A stretch of 64,000 nucleotides of DNA, taken from NCBI RefSeq assembly GCF_004001245.1, contig NZ_AP018724.1, positions 2,596,501-2,660,500 on the forward strand, written 5' to 3'. Positions within the stretch are counted from its first letter, which is position 1. The number at the start of each line of letters is the position of its first letter. The notes beneath the pieces are model-generated. The model had not been told where the DNA came from and did no database searches. It saw only the letters and a program-made list of their open reading frames with translations. Source of the DNA: Sulfurivermis fontis. GTDB taxonomy: Bacteria; Pseudomonadota; Gammaproteobacteria; Thiohalomonadales; Thiohalomonadaceae. The translations under genes were made by a program, and so were the position numbers. Shown piece by piece: positions 37,368 through 46,691 of this stretch.

Positions 37368-38510
37368 ATGGTCCTTGATTACGAAACATTGAAACTGGTG
37401 TGGTGGGTGCTGGTGGGCGTGCTGCTCATCGGCTTCGCGGTCACCGACGGCTTCGACATGGGCGTCGGCGCGCTGCTGCCCTTCCTCGGCAAGAACGATG
37501 ACGAACGCCGCGTGATCATCAACACCGTCGGCCCGCACTGGGACGGCAACCAGGTGTGGTTCATCACCGCCGGCGGCGCCATCTTCGCGGCCTGGCCGGC
37601 GGTGTATGCGGCGGCCTTCTCCGGCTTCTACATCGCCATGCTCCTGGTGCTGTTCGCGCTGTTCTTCCGCCCGGTGGGTTTCGACTACCGCTCCAAGGTG
37701 GCCGACCCGCGCTGGCGCAACACCTGGGACTGGGGACTGTTCGTCGGCGGCGCGGTGCCGGCGCTGCTGTTCGGTGTCGCCTTCGGCAACGTGATCCTCG
37801 GCGTGCCGTTCCAGCTCGACGAGTTCCTGCGCCCGAGCTACACCGGCAACTTCTTCGGCCTGCTGCGTCCTTTCGCCCTGCTCGCCGGCGTGGTGTCGCT
37901 GTCGATGCTGGTGATGCACGGTGCGGTGTGGCTACAGATGCGCACCGCCGATCCCATCGAATCGCGCGCCCGCCAAGCGGCACAGATTGCCGGTGCGGTG
38001 ATGATCGTGGCCTTCGCCGGTGCCGGCCTGTGGCTCGCGACGGGCGTGGATGGCTATCGCATCGTCAGCATGCCACCCACTGACGCACTGCCCAACCCCA
38101 TGGCCAAGACGGTGGCGATCGCCTCCGGCGCCTGGTTCGATAACTACGGCAAGTATCCGTGGATGATGATTGCACCGGCCCTCGGCCTCGGCGGCGCGCT
38201 GCTCACCATCCTGCTCGCCAGCGTGCGCCGTCCGGGCCTGGCCTTCGTCACCAGTTCGCTGGCAATGGCCGGCGTGATCCTCACGGCGGGCTTTTCCATG
38301 TTCCCGTTCGTGATGCCGTCCAACACCGTGCCCAATGCCTCGCTCACGGTTTGGGATGCGCCGTCCAGCCACCTGACCCTGACGGTGATGTTCTGGGCCG
38401 CCGCGATCTTCGTGCCCATCATCCTTGCCTACACCACCTGGACCTACAAATCCATGTGGGGCAAGTTGACGGTGGAATATGTGCGCAAGCACGACCACGA
38501 GGCGTATTGA
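37368..38510 (+). CDS. cydB: Cytochrome bd ubiquinol oxidase subunit II
   Basis: A 380-aa partner of CydA with about eight membrane helices. Characteristic features are the N-terminal VLLIGFAVTDGFDMGVGALL and GPHWDGNQVWFITAGGAIFA, then FFRPVGFDYRSK and the C-terminal SSHLTLTVMFWAAAIFVPII. The ATG at 37368 follows AAAGGGG by eight bases; six further codons upstream belong to the spacer. It is followed by a repeat-rich gap before cydX. Confidence 0.96.
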   Translation: MVLDYETLKLVWWVLVGVLLIGFAVTDGFDMGVGALLPFLGKNDDERRVIINTVGPHWDGNQVWFITAGGAIFAAWPAVYAAAFSGFYIAMLLVLFALFFRPVGFDYRSKVADPRWRNTWDWGLFVGGAVPALLFGVAFGNVILGVPFQLDEFLRPSYTGNFFGLLRPFALLAGVVSLSMLVMHGAVWLQMRTADPIESRARQAAQIAGAVMIVAFAGAGLWLATGVDGYRIVSMPPTDALPNPMAKTVAIASGAWFDNYGKYPWMMIAPALGLGGALLTILLASVRRPGLAFVTSSLAMAGVILTAGFSMFPFVMPSNTVPNASLTVWDAPSSHLTLTVMFWAAAIFVPIILAYTTWTYKSMWGKLTVEYVRKHDHEAY

Positions 38511-38522
38511 GTAACCCCTTTA

Positions 38523-38680
38523 AACGCAAAGACGCGAAGAGCGCAAAGGACGCAAAGGTTTGTCCTTGCTTTGCGCCGCAGACGTTTGCAGCGTAACAGC
38601 ATGCACTTACACGCGCATCGCCGACGTCAGGACACGAACAAGAACCTCTGCGCTCTTTGCGTCCTTTGCGTCTTTGCGTT
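38523..38680. repeat. 36-nt inverted arms in the cydB-cydX spacer
   Basis: The left arm 38523-38558 (AACGCAAAGACGCGAAGAGC...) pairs with the right arm 38645-38680 (...CGTCTTTGCGTT), separated by about 86 bases. Same family as the arms at 37251. The two arms frame the 199-base spacer, which holds no gene. Confidence 0.75.
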
Positions 38681-38709
38681 GAACGGCTTTTAAAACAGGA
38701 GATATGACG

Positions 38710-38826
38710 ATGTGGTACTTCACCTGGATACTCGGCGTTTTGCTGGCCTGTGCCTTCGGCGTGATCAACGTGATGTGGCTGGAGTCGGAAATGTCCGCCG
38801 ACCAGCGCGATGACAGCTGCGCATGA
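38710..38826 (+). CDS. cydX: Cytochrome bd small subunit CydX
   Basis: A 38-aa single-helix subunit: MWYFTWILGVLLACAFGVIN followed by VMWLESEMS. This is the CydX signature (MWYFxWILG and the WLE after the helix), needed for stability of heme centres in the oxidase of E. coli. AGGAG lies eight bases before the ATG at 38710; an in-frame ATG at 38704 is too close to that site. Its TGA overlaps the ybgE ATG. Confidence 0.92.
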   Translation: MWYFTWILGVLLACAFGVINVMWLESEMSADQRDDSCA

Positions 38827-39134
38827 TCGCGCTGCGGCAGGACAGCGGCACCGTGACCATCCCCTATCCCAATCCCCTGCCGGCGCGCCTGCTGTCGCTG
38901 GCGCTGGCGGTGGGCCTGGCGGTGCTGCTCCTGGTTTATCCACGTGCCGTTGCAAGCAGCATCGGCGACGTGCAGCACGGCCTGCTCACCCTGCTGATGT
39001 GGGGCATGGCCACAGGCTTCGTGCACGGTGTCGGTTTCGTGCCGCGGCTGTGGCCCTGGCGGTTGCTGTTCCACCCGCTGCTGGGCTGGGCCCTGATGGG
39101 TTGCGCTGCATGGGGGGTGCTGCTGAACGGCTGA
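38823..39134 (+). CDS. ybgE: Cyd operon membrane protein YbgE
   Basis: A 103-aa membrane protein with three hydrophobic segments (LLSLALAVGLAVLLLVYP; GLLTLLMWGMATGFVHGVGF; LLGWALMGCAAWGVLL). The size, topology, the GFVHGVGFxPR stretch and the position directly after cydX identify the YbgE type. Function is not established. It starts within the cydX stop (ATGA), so translation is coupled. Last gene of the cyd operon; convergent with the copper-receptor gene. Confidence 0.85.
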   Translation: MIALRQDSGTVTIPYPNPLPARLLSLALAVGLAVLLLVYPRAVASSIGDVQHGLLTLLMWGMATGFVHGVGFVPRLWPWRLLFHPLLGWALMGCAAWGVLLNG

Positions 39135-39272
39135 GGCAACACGCAGTTGATGCCGGTGCACGGTGCGCACGCTGTGATGGTTCTCTCCCTGGTGGGCGAC
39201 CACCCCGGCCCATGGACGGGCCTCTTTGAATCAAACGGTAAGCTGCACGTCCCTGTGCAGCCACCTTCCTGA

Positions 39273-41312
39273 TCAGTCCAACTTGATGCTGGCCTTGATC
39301 CAGTAGTTGCGGCCCGGCTCGTTGACACGGGTGGTCTGCTCGTAGCCGGTGATCATCACGCTGTTTCCGGCTCGGCTGATGTGCTCGGCATAGGTCTGAT
39401 CCGTCACGTTATCGATGCCGGCAGACACCAGCACCGTCTTGTTCGGCTTCCAGGAGCCGTTGATGGACAGCACGGTGAAACCGTCGGTTGTGCCGATATC
39501 CTGGCCGACGATATTGCCGGCGCCGACATCCACACGATCCTGCCGGGCCACCTTGCGCACCAGACCGCCCAACGACCAGGTGCCGGTGCTGTATTCCGCC
39601 CCCAGATGCAGTTCCAGCGGCGGCAGCTGCGCCAGCGGCGTGTTGTCGGTGGCGTTGTTGCCCTGCACATAGGCCAGCGAGCCGTCCAGCTTCCAGCGGC
39701 CCGAGGTCCATGCCAGTCCCGCCTCGGTACCCCAGGTGTTGGCAGCGACGTTGCGCACGATGGCAGTGCCTTCCTTGCCGGGGAACTGGGTGTCGATCAG
39801 GATGTAGTCGTCGATCTGGTTGATGAAGCCGGCGACGGAGAGATGCCACGGCCCCGCCTCACGGATCATACCGACGTCAAGCTGGGTAACCTTCTCCGGC
39901 CTGGTGAGGAAGGCGCTGATGGTGGTCTCGCTCTGCTTGTTGGCCGAGATCAGTTCCCAGTAGTCCGGGAAGCGCTCGCTGTGGCCGATACCGACGTAAC
40001 CGGTGGTGCCGGCGGAGAAGTCGTGCTCGTGGCGCAGGAAACCGCTGGCCAGCGTCTTGTCGCGCGCCATATTGGCGGTCGGATTGGGCACGCTCATCAT
40101 GCCCACCCGCACCGTGGCGCGCTTGTCCTCGGCATGCCACTGGTCGGCGCGCAGACCGGTGACGATGCGATCCACATCCCCCGCCAGATACTCGATTTCG
40201 CCGAAAACACCGATGTTGTCGAAGCGTGCATCCTCCACCCGCGCCATGTCCTCGTAGGGCATCATGGTCTGGTTCATGGTGCTGCGGATGGTGTGGATGT
40301 TGCGCTGCTGATCAATGCCGACAACGGCCTGGGTATCGGCGCCGGCACGCAGCGTCGTCGCCAGGCGCAGGCCGGTGGTCTCGCGGTCGGGATTCGATAC
40401 CGCCGGATTGGGCATCATCATGCTCGGCGTGAAGGTGCGCAGCGAATAGTTGTCCATCACGTGGTCGACATAGTTGTAATAGGCGTGCGCCTGGACCTTC
40501 TCCACCACGTCCGAAACGTTGCGTCGCTCAAATTTGACGCCCCAGTTCTCACGCTCGAATTTTGTGCCGTCCATGCTGCGATCGGCATAGGCCGCCTCGC
40601 CGTCGCTGTTGACGGTGGACAACTCGACGGTGGTATCGGCATCCGGCGTCCAGCCCAGCGCCAGGTCATTGCTCCAGCGCTCGTATCTGGAATGCACCGT
40701 CTTGCCGTCACCATCCTCATAGTCATCCATCTCGGAACGAGTGACGCCGCCGCGCAGATAGAAGGATGCGCTGCCGCCGCTGGCGCTCAGCACCTGATCG
40801 TTGCGGCCAAAGCTGCCGAACAGCGCACTGCCGTAGGCATTCCAGCCGGGCGCGGTGAAACGAACCGGATCACGCTCGAACAGCACCGTGCCGGCGGAGC
40901 CCACCGGACCGTACAGCACGGTCTGCGGGCCCTTGATCACCGTCACCTTGTCGAAGGCTTCGGGATAGATGTAGGCGGTGGGCGGGTCCATGCGGTTGCC
41001 GCAACCGCCAAGGATCACCTCGCCGTCCTGCAGAATGGACACGCGCGAGGCCGCCATGCCGCGCAACACCGGATCACCATCGGTGCCGCCCTTGCGAATG
41101 ACATTGAAGCCGGGAATGGTCTTCAGGTAATCGGCACCGTCATGGGCCGGCAGCGGCTGGCGCGGGGCCTTGGGATCGGTGACCACGGTGAGCGGCTCTT
41201 CCATCGCCGGCGCGGTAACGATTACGCTGCCCAGACTGACAGCGTCCTCTTCCGCCAGCGCGGTTTGATGGATGGCGCAAAGTACCGCCAGGGTAAGCAT
41301 ACGGTGCTGCAT
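39273..41312 (-). CDS. TonB-dependent copper receptor (OprC/NosA type)
   Basis: A 679-aa outer-membrane receptor. Residues 1-20 are a signal peptide (ending ALA). The plug domain holds ILQDGEVILGGCGNRMDPPT and AYIYPEAFDKVTVIKGPQTV, a signature of the OprC/NosA copper receptor group. The C-terminal barrel ends in a typical aromatic-terminated strand region (YWIKASIKLD). Methionine clusters (PSMMMPNP, VRVGMMSVPNP, MNQTMMPYEDM) may bind copper. It is preceded by GGGAG at five bases and by a perfect minus-strand sigma-54 promoter at 41354-41369. Upstream on the same strand are a His-rich NifX-like protein and DUF6858, possibly functionally linked. Confidence 0.9.
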   Translation of the reverse strand: MQHRMLTLAVLCAIHQTALAEEDAVSLGSVIVTAPAMEEPLTVVTDPKAPRQPLPAHDGADYLKTIPGFNVIRKGGTDGDPVLRGMAASRVSILQDGEVILGGCGNRMDPPTAYIYPEAFDKVTVIKGPQTVLYGPVGSAGTVLFERDPVRFTAPGWNAYGSALFGSFGRNDQVLSASGGSASFYLRGGVTRSEMDDYEDGDGKTVHSRYERWSNDLALGWTPDADTTVELSTVNSDGEAAYADRSMDGTKFERENWGVKFERRNVSDVVEKVQAHAYYNYVDHVMDNYSLRTFTPSMMMPNPAVSNPDRETTGLRLATTLRAGADTQAVVGIDQQRNIHTIRSTMNQTMMPYEDMARVEDARFDNIGVFGEIEYLAGDVDRIVTGLRADQWHAEDKRATVRVGMMSVPNPTANMARDKTLASGFLRHEHDFSAGTTGYVGIGHSERFPDYWELISANKQSETTISAFLTRPEKVTQLDVGMIREAGPWHLSVAGFINQIDDYILIDTQFPGKEGTAIVRNVAANTWGTEAGLAWTSGRWKLDGSLAYVQGNNATDNTPLAQLPPLELHLGAEYSTGTWSLGGLVRKVARQDRVDVGAGNIVGQDIGTTDGFTVLSINGSWKPNKTVLVSAGIDNVTDQTYAEHISRAGNSVMITGYEQTTRVNEPGRNYWIKASIKLD

Positions 41313-41353
41313 GTTTTCTCCCTTCGTTTTTGGATGAACACTCCGGGGAAGAG

Positions 41354-41369
41354 AGCAAGCACAGTGCCA
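41354..41369 (-). promoter_or_regulatory. Sigma-54 promoter of the copper-receptor gene
   Basis: On the minus strand TGGCAC (41369-41364), five bases, TTGCT (41358-41354) is an exact -24/-12 element. Predicted initiation is near 41343, 31 bases before the start codon. Confidence 0.8.
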
Positions 41370-41426
41370 AAGGCCAAGTCATTGGCGACAGGAAGGTTTT
41401 ATGCATCCCCTTACAAACAGGGGTGA

Positions 41427-41460
41427 GGCATATGCCGCAAGCTACCGGCATATGCCGCAA
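41427..41460. promoter_or_regulatory. Two direct copies of a palindromic site upstream of the sigma-54 promoter
   Basis: GGCATATGCCGCAA occurs at 41427-41440 and again at 41447-41460, exactly 20 bases apart (about two helical turns). Each copy contains the palindrome GGCATATGCC. They sit about 90 and 110 bases upstream of the predicted start, the usual place for enhancer-binding protein sites. Confidence 0.55.
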
Positions 41461-41463
41461 CCG

Positions 41464-41844
41464 TCAGTGATGATGACCGTGATCGTGCTGGTGGTCATGC
41501 CCGGCCATCTGCGCCGGGTCGATCGGTGGCAGATTGCCATCGGCATAGGCCTGCACCGCGGCCAGCGGATCTTCCAGCGTCGTCACCGCCACGCGGATGC
41601 CGCGCCCGGCGAGGCGGCGGGCAAAACCGGCGCCGCAGCTGGCGGTGAGCACGGCGGCGACGCCGTCGATCGGATGGGCGCCGTCGCCATGGAATTCGTG
41701 AAACGACAATTCCTTGGGCAGGTCGAGACGCTGCACCTCGCGCGGTGGGCTGTCGGCCTCGGCTTCATACACCAGGAAGCGGCGCGTCTTGCCGGCGTGG
41801 CCGGTGACGGTGCGGAAATTCTGGCTGGTCACTGCAATACGCAT
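41464..41844 (-). CDS. NifX/NifB-type cofactor-binding domain protein with His-rich tail
   Basis: A 126-aa protein of the dinitrogenase iron-molybdenum cofactor family (PF02579), which binds metal clusters or anions in other systems. The domain runs from MRIAVTSQNFRTVTGHAGKT to about residue 105 and includes VAAVLTASCGAGFARRLAG. The C-terminus is HDHQHDHGHHH, a clear metal-binding tail. No nif genes are near, so a role in nitrogenase is unlikely; metal handling beside a copper receptor is more plausible. The ATG at 41844 has GAGGT seven bases upstream; the GTG three codons earlier overlaps that site. Confidence 0.82.
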   Translation of the reverse strand: MRIAVTSQNFRTVTGHAGKTRRFLVYEAEADSPPREVQRLDLPKELSFHEFHGDGAHPIDGVAAVLTASCGAGFARRLAGRGIRVAVTTLEDPLAAVQAYADGNLPPIDPAQMAGHDHQHDHGHHH

Positions 41845-41854
41845 GGTTGTCACC

Positions 41855-42247
41855 TCACTTGTTCTTCAATGCCTTGACCCAGCTTTCCATCGCCTGATTG
41901 GCGCGCGGCATGGGTGCCTCCATGAAGGTGATGACGAACTTGTCGACCATCTCGGCGATGCCGATGGAACGCGGGCGCACGGCCAGCACGGCGGGACTGG
42001 GCAGCTTGACGCCGAAGCAGAAGATCAGGTTTTTGGCGTCGAGAATTTCTGGCGCGATCTCGCCCTCGGGCAAGGACTTGGTGTGGGCGTAGTGATCGAA
42101 CACGCCGATGTACACCGCGTCCGGGGTTTCGTCGATGCGCGCCTTGAGGAAATCGATGATGGCATCCACCGAGGTGCCGGTGGTTTCATCCTTGCTGAGT
42201 TCGACGGTGAAAACGGGATACTTTTCCTGAAACAGCGCTTGCTTCAT
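41855..42247 (-). CDS. DUF6858 family protein
   Basis: A 130-aa soluble protein that I recognise as the DUF6858 type from its conserved blocks KYPVFTVELSKDET, YIGVFDHYAHTKSL, DAKNLIFCFGVKLPSPAVLA and VRPRSIGIAE. No catalytic motif is known; one cysteine lies in the conserved FCFG. It lies 10 bases before the NifX-like gene and 56 bases after the SLAC1-type gene, so the three are likely co-transcribed. Function is unknown. Confidence 0.75.
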   Translation of the reverse strand: MKQALFQEKYPVFTVELSKDETTGTSVDAIIDFLKARIDETPDAVYIGVFDHYAHTKSLPEGEIAPEILDAKNLIFCFGVKLPSPAVLAVRPRSIGIAEMVDKFVITFMEAPMPRANQAMESWVKALKNK

Positions 42248-42303
42248 CGGAGTCGGCCTCGCATTGGGTTACATGGATTCAGTAAGCGGTGCTGCGGGGA
42301 GAC

Positions 42304-43266
42304 TCAGTCTTCTGCCACACAGATTTCACCGCGCTTCACTGCCATGGCGGTGCGCAGCAGGAGCATGGCCAGCAGCACGGTCAGCACGACGAGCAGCACC
42401 CGCCCCAGCCACAGCAGCGGGCTGTGGCCGAGCTGCTGATACAGCGCGAAGGTGGCGATGGTGATCGCCGCCAGCGGGAAGGAGTAGGCCCACCAGGAAA
42501 GGAAAAACTTGAGGCGGGCGAAGCGCCGTACCTGGGTGAACAGCAGCAGGGTGATGAACAGGCCGGAGTAATACAGCAGGCGCGCGAACACATCGACACC
42601 GCCGGTCAGCTTCAGATAGGCGATAAAGCCCACCGCCGGCGGCGCGATGAGAATGAACAGCGTCGGCACCAGTTTGCCGGGTAGCGGAGAATGGAAAATG
42701 ATGCGGTAGAAGACGATGGTCAACAGCACCAGCCAGAACAGCAGGCCGATGCTGAAGAAGAACCATGACACCTCGACATGGCCGTGGGCGACGCCGGCGA
42801 TGGGCACCAGGATGTTGCCCACCACCGGGATGAACCAGGCCGGGTTCATGTGCTGGATCTGGAAGTGCTCGTGATTGATCCAGGCGCTCAGCACATAGAG
42901 GGTGAACAGCAGGTGCAGGGCACTGCCGCCCAGCCACAATAGTTCAGACAGGCCATGGCTCACTTCCAGCGTGGCGATGGACAGCAGCACCAGGCTGATG
43001 GAGATGGTGGGAAAGAAACTGAGCCGCACCGGGTGGTGCAGTTCCTTCAGGACTTCGGCGCGGTACAGCACCAGCTTGCTGCCGTAGGCGAGCAGCAGCA
43101 CGGCGAACAGCAGGGCCGTGACCGCCAGCAGCACGTCGGCCACGCCGGAGAAGCCGTGCAGCACCTGCGCCTTTTCCCAGGCGATGGTGAGACCGGTCAT
43201 GCCCATGACGGTGGCAAAGACGGATATGGGCAGGAATTTGAGACGCGGGGATGCTGACTCGTTCAT
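42304..43266 (-). CDS. SLAC1/TehA-family anion channel or transporter
   Basis: A 320-aa inner-membrane protein with ten hydrophobic helices and the SLAC1/TDT family start (LKFLPISVFATVMGMTGLTI). Other landmarks are HHPVRLSFFPTISISLVLLS, HMNPAWFIPVVGNILVPIAG and FFLSWWAYSFPLAAITIATF. The family includes TehA, the malate transporter Mae1 and plant anion channels; the substrate here is an anion of unknown identity (nitrite, sulfite or organic acids are possible). The ATG at 43266 has GGAG eight bases upstream; the frame continues 12 codons further without a site. Confidence 0.87.
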   Translation of the reverse strand: MNESASPRLKFLPISVFATVMGMTGLTIAWEKAQVLHGFSGVADVLLAVTALLFAVLLLAYGSKLVLYRAEVLKELHHPVRLSFFPTISISLVLLSIATLEVSHGLSELLWLGGSALHLLFTLYVLSAWINHEHFQIQHMNPAWFIPVVGNILVPIAGVAHGHVEVSWFFFSIGLLFWLVLLTIVFYRIIFHSPLPGKLVPTLFILIAPPAVGFIAYLKLTGGVDVFARLLYYSGLFITLLLFTQVRRFARLKFFLSWWAYSFPLAAITIATFALYQQLGHSPLLWLGRVLLVVLTVLLAMLLLRTAMAVKRGEICVAED

Positions 43267-43377
43267 GGGTTTACTCCACAGCAGGGGATTGAATCCCGAC
43301 ATGAATGGTAAATATCTGCGTCTGCTGACGCATTGATGGATCGCAATCGAGGGGGGTTACAGAACGCTGTGCGCGCG

Positions 43378-44082
43378 TTATTCGGCAGCGATCTGTTCCA
43401 GCATGGCACGGTCGCAGTGAAAACGGCCGGCCTGCTCGCTCAGCGCGCCGGCGCGCTTGAGCTCGGCCACCATACGGCTGGCCGATTCGGTGGTGATGCC
43501 GAGCATGGCACCCATGTCCTTGCGGCTGAACAGATTACACAGGCCGTCACCCGCCTCGTTGGACAAACGCAGCAACAGGCGTGCCACGCGCTGGCGCGCA
43601 CTGCCGGTGCCGAGTTCGGTGAGCCAGGCATCGGCCTCGGACAGCGCCTGCTGCCAGCGCCGCATCAGCTCACGATAGAGTTGCGGGCTCTCCAGTTCGA
43701 GCCGGCGCACCACATCCACCGGGATGCGACATACCACGCTGTCCTGTTCGACGATGGCGTCATGCTGATAGGGCTGACCGAGCAGCGCCTCCAGACCGGT
43801 GACATCGGTGGAGCGCACCAGGCGCACGATGCGCTCGCCGCCATCGGGCAGGTATTGCACCAGCTTCACCAGTCCCTCGCGCACGGTAAAGATGGCGCGG
43901 CCGGGATCGCCCATGTGATACAGCGACTCGCCGCGCAGCATGTGCTGTTCATCGATGGCGTGCTGGATACGGCTGAGCAGTGCCGGCTCGATGCCGGCGA
44001 ACAGCACCGACGCGCGCATGGTGCACAGACTGCAATCTGCGGTCGCGCACCACTCGGTCATCACGGGTTGGGTCAGTTTCAT
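43378..44082 (-). CDS. Crp/Fnr-family regulator with N-terminal cysteine cluster
   Basis: A 234-aa transcription factor with a cyclic-nucleotide-binding-like domain (about 25-140) and a C-terminal helix-turn-helix (RKDMGAMLGITTESASRMVA). Cysteines at 12, 17 and 20 (WCATADCSLCTM) plus one at 118 (VVCRIP) resemble the four ligands of an FNR [4Fe-4S] cluster. The spacing, C-X4-C-X2-C, reverses the familiar C-X2-C-X5-C order. An oxygen or redox sensor is plausible but unproven. It lies upstream of the SLAC1 gene on the same strand and 10 bases past the murU stop; the longer frame to 44139 would overlap murU. Confidence 0.85.
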   Translation of the reverse strand: MKLTQPVMTEWCATADCSLCTMRASVLFAGIEPALLSRIQHAIDEQHMLRGESLYHMGDPGRAIFTVREGLVKLVQYLPDGGERIVRLVRSTDVTGLEALLGQPYQHDAIVEQDSVVCRIPVDVVRRLELESPQLYRELMRRWQQALSEADAWLTELGTGSARQRVARLLLRLSNEAGDGLCNLFSRKDMGAMLGITTESASRMVAELKRAGALSEQAGRFHCDRAMLEQIAAE

Positions 44083-44092
44083 GTCGGGCTGT

Positions 44093-44836
<744 letters not shown>

Positions 44837-44914
44837 CTAAGGGGACGGCGCGGCAGTCTAGCAGCATCGCCGCGCCATCGAATAGCGATAATAAGTAAGG
44901 GAAGGGACATCACC

Positions 44915-46312
44915 ATGCAGGCCACCGAGCGCATCGCGACCTATCTCAAGATCCAGAAGGTGCCGTACCGCCTGCTGCCCCATCCGCCCACCGATACCCT
45001 GGAGCAGGCGGCGGCCGCCGCCGGCATCGAACTGCGGCAGATGGTGCGCGCCATGATGCTGGAAGACGAGGCCGGCCTGCTGATGGCGATCCTGCCCGCC
45101 GACTACCTGCTGGATTTCACCGAACTCAACCGCCTGCTCGGCCGCCGGCTGCAACCCGCCAGCCGGGCCCATCTCGACAGCGTCTTTCCCGACTGCGAAC
45201 CCCGCTCCATCCCGCCGCTGGCCGAACCTTACGGCCTCACGGCGGTGGTGGACGAGCAGATATCTTTGATGCAGGACGTCTGTTTCGAGCCGGGCAGCCA
45301 TACCCACCTGCTGTGCATGGAAGGCGGCCTGTTCGACTGGCTGCACCAGGATGCCCGGCGCGGCGTGTTCTCCCACCCGGCCCAGGCCCTGACCCGGCCC
45401 AACACCTACACCTTCACCATGCCCGACGGCGCCGGCCTGAAAAAACTGCACCCGGTGGAGAACATGGAACAACGCGTGCGCGCCCTGCAGTCCCTGCCGC
45501 CGCTGCCCGGGGCTGCCCGCCGCCTGCTTCTGCTGCGCGACCACCCCGCCCCCACCCTGGCCGAACTGACCGCGATCATCACCCTCGACCCCGGCCTGCC
45601 GCCCCTGCTGGAGCACTACGCCCGCGCCGGCCATTACGGCTACCACGGCAAGGTGGAGAACCTGCGCGATGCCATCGGCGTGCTCGGCATCGACGCCACG
45701 CTGCACATGGCCCTGGGCCTGAGTGCCGTGCGCCATCTGCGCGCCCCGGTGGACGGCCCGCTGGGCCTGCACGGCTACTGGCGCCATGCCGTGCACACCG
45801 CCACCCTGGCCGCGGCCCTCAACGCCCTGCTGCCCCCGGCCAGCCGCTCCCGCGCCGGCCACGCCTACCTGGCCGGCCTGCTGCACGATTTCGGCTTCCT
45901 CGCCCTCGGCCACCTGTTCAAGGCCGAGTTCTTCCTGCTCAACAAAGTGGTGGCCGCCAACCCGGACGTGCCGGTAACCCTGATCGAGAAGCGTGTGCTC
46001 GGCTTCGAGCACACCCAACTGGGTAGCTGGGCCCTGGGCCACTGGCAGTTCCCGCCCGCCGTGATCACTGCAGCCCGGGAACACCACAACGAGTTCTACC
46101 GCGCCGAACATGCCAGCCTCGCCAATTTGGTCCTTGTGGCCGAGCATCTGCTCAAGGCCAGCCAGTTCAGCGACGCCGCCGCCGACGAGCCGCCCCCGGC
46201 CATCTACACCGCCCTCGGCCTGGCCCCCGCCCGTGCCCACGAGCTGGCCGTCCGGGTACTGGAGCATGGCGCCTACGCCCTGGACGATATGGCCCGCACC
46301 CTGGCCGGCTGA
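44915..46312 (+). CDS. YbaK-like deacylase domain fused to HDOD, paralogue 1
   Basis: A 465-aa two-domain protein. Residues 1-150 resemble the YbaK/ProX aminoacyl-tRNA deacylase fold (KVPYRLLPHPPTDTLEQAAA, MVRAMMLEDEAGLLMAILPA). Residues 185-400 form an HDOD domain (VRALQSLPPLPGAARRLLLL; YLAGLLHDFGFLALGHLF; AAREHHNEFYRAEHASLANL). HDOD proteins act in signalling without the full metal site of HD phosphodiesterases. The pairing suggests a sensor of misacylation or amino acids, but this is inference. The ATG at 44915 has GAAGGGA upstream. A closely similar gene follows at 46692, with a MITE between them. Confidence 0.82.
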   Translation: MQATERIATYLKIQKVPYRLLPHPPTDTLEQAAAAAGIELRQMVRAMMLEDEAGLLMAILPADYLLDFTELNRLLGRRLQPASRAHLDSVFPDCEPRSIPPLAEPYGLTAVVDEQISLMQDVCFEPGSHTHLLCMEGGLFDWLHQDARRGVFSHPAQALTRPNTYTFTMPDGAGLKKLHPVENMEQRVRALQSLPPLPGAARRLLLLRDHPAPTLAELTAIITLDPGLPPLLEHYARAGHYGYHGKVENLRDAIGVLGIDATLHMALGLSAVRHLRAPVDGPLGLHGYWRHAVHTATLAAALNALLPPASRSRAGHAYLAGLLHDFGFLALGHLFKAEFFLLNKVVAANPDVPVTLIEKRVLGFEHTQLGSWALGHWQFPPAVITAAREHHNEFYRAEHASLANLVLVAEHLLKASQFSDAAADEPPPAIYTALGLAPARAHELAVRVLEHGAYALDDMARTLAG

Positions 46313-46381
46313 CCCCGACAGGGCGGGATGTCGACCAGTTCACATTCCTGCACCCCGTTCGAACCTAGTCTTCCTTCCTAA

Positions 46382-46534
46382 GGAAGGTCTGAATAAGTCC
46401 ATCCTGGACTTCTCAGACCACGCCAAGCGAACAGTGTGATTTTCGCTTGGCTTCATTTTTCAACGACTTATCGTCGTTGAAAAATGGCGGCACATCCCTG
46501 TGCCGCGGAAGCTCTGAACTTATTCAGAGCTTCC
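46382..46534 (+). mobile_element. MITE copy C, short form (153 bp)
   Basis: Ends GGAAGGTCTGAATAAGT and ACTTATTCAGAGCTTCC, flanked by CTAA on both sides (46378-46381, 46535-46538). It is a chain of five stem-loops, the first being GGTCTGA ... TCAGACC enclosing AGTCCA-TCC-TGGACT. It lacks the 52-bp block of copies A and D. It sits in the 379-base gap between the two YbaK-HDOD genes; the rest of the gap holds no gene. Confidence 0.82.
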
Positions 46535-46691
46535 CTAAGGCCACTGATCTTTTGCGTTCATGCGCATGAGTAAGTGGTTACCAGCAAAATCAGAGAGCCG
46601 GGGATCGCCCCACCACCGGGTAACACCCGGAACGACACCCCGCCGATAGCCTACCATTTAGGTAGGAGTTTGGAGGAGGAGCAGCAGCACC

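Noticed and set aside
43333-43346. FNR-like box TTGAT-GGAT-CGCAA before the SLAC1 gene
   Set aside because: Two mismatches in the second half and no supporting promoter; too weak to list.
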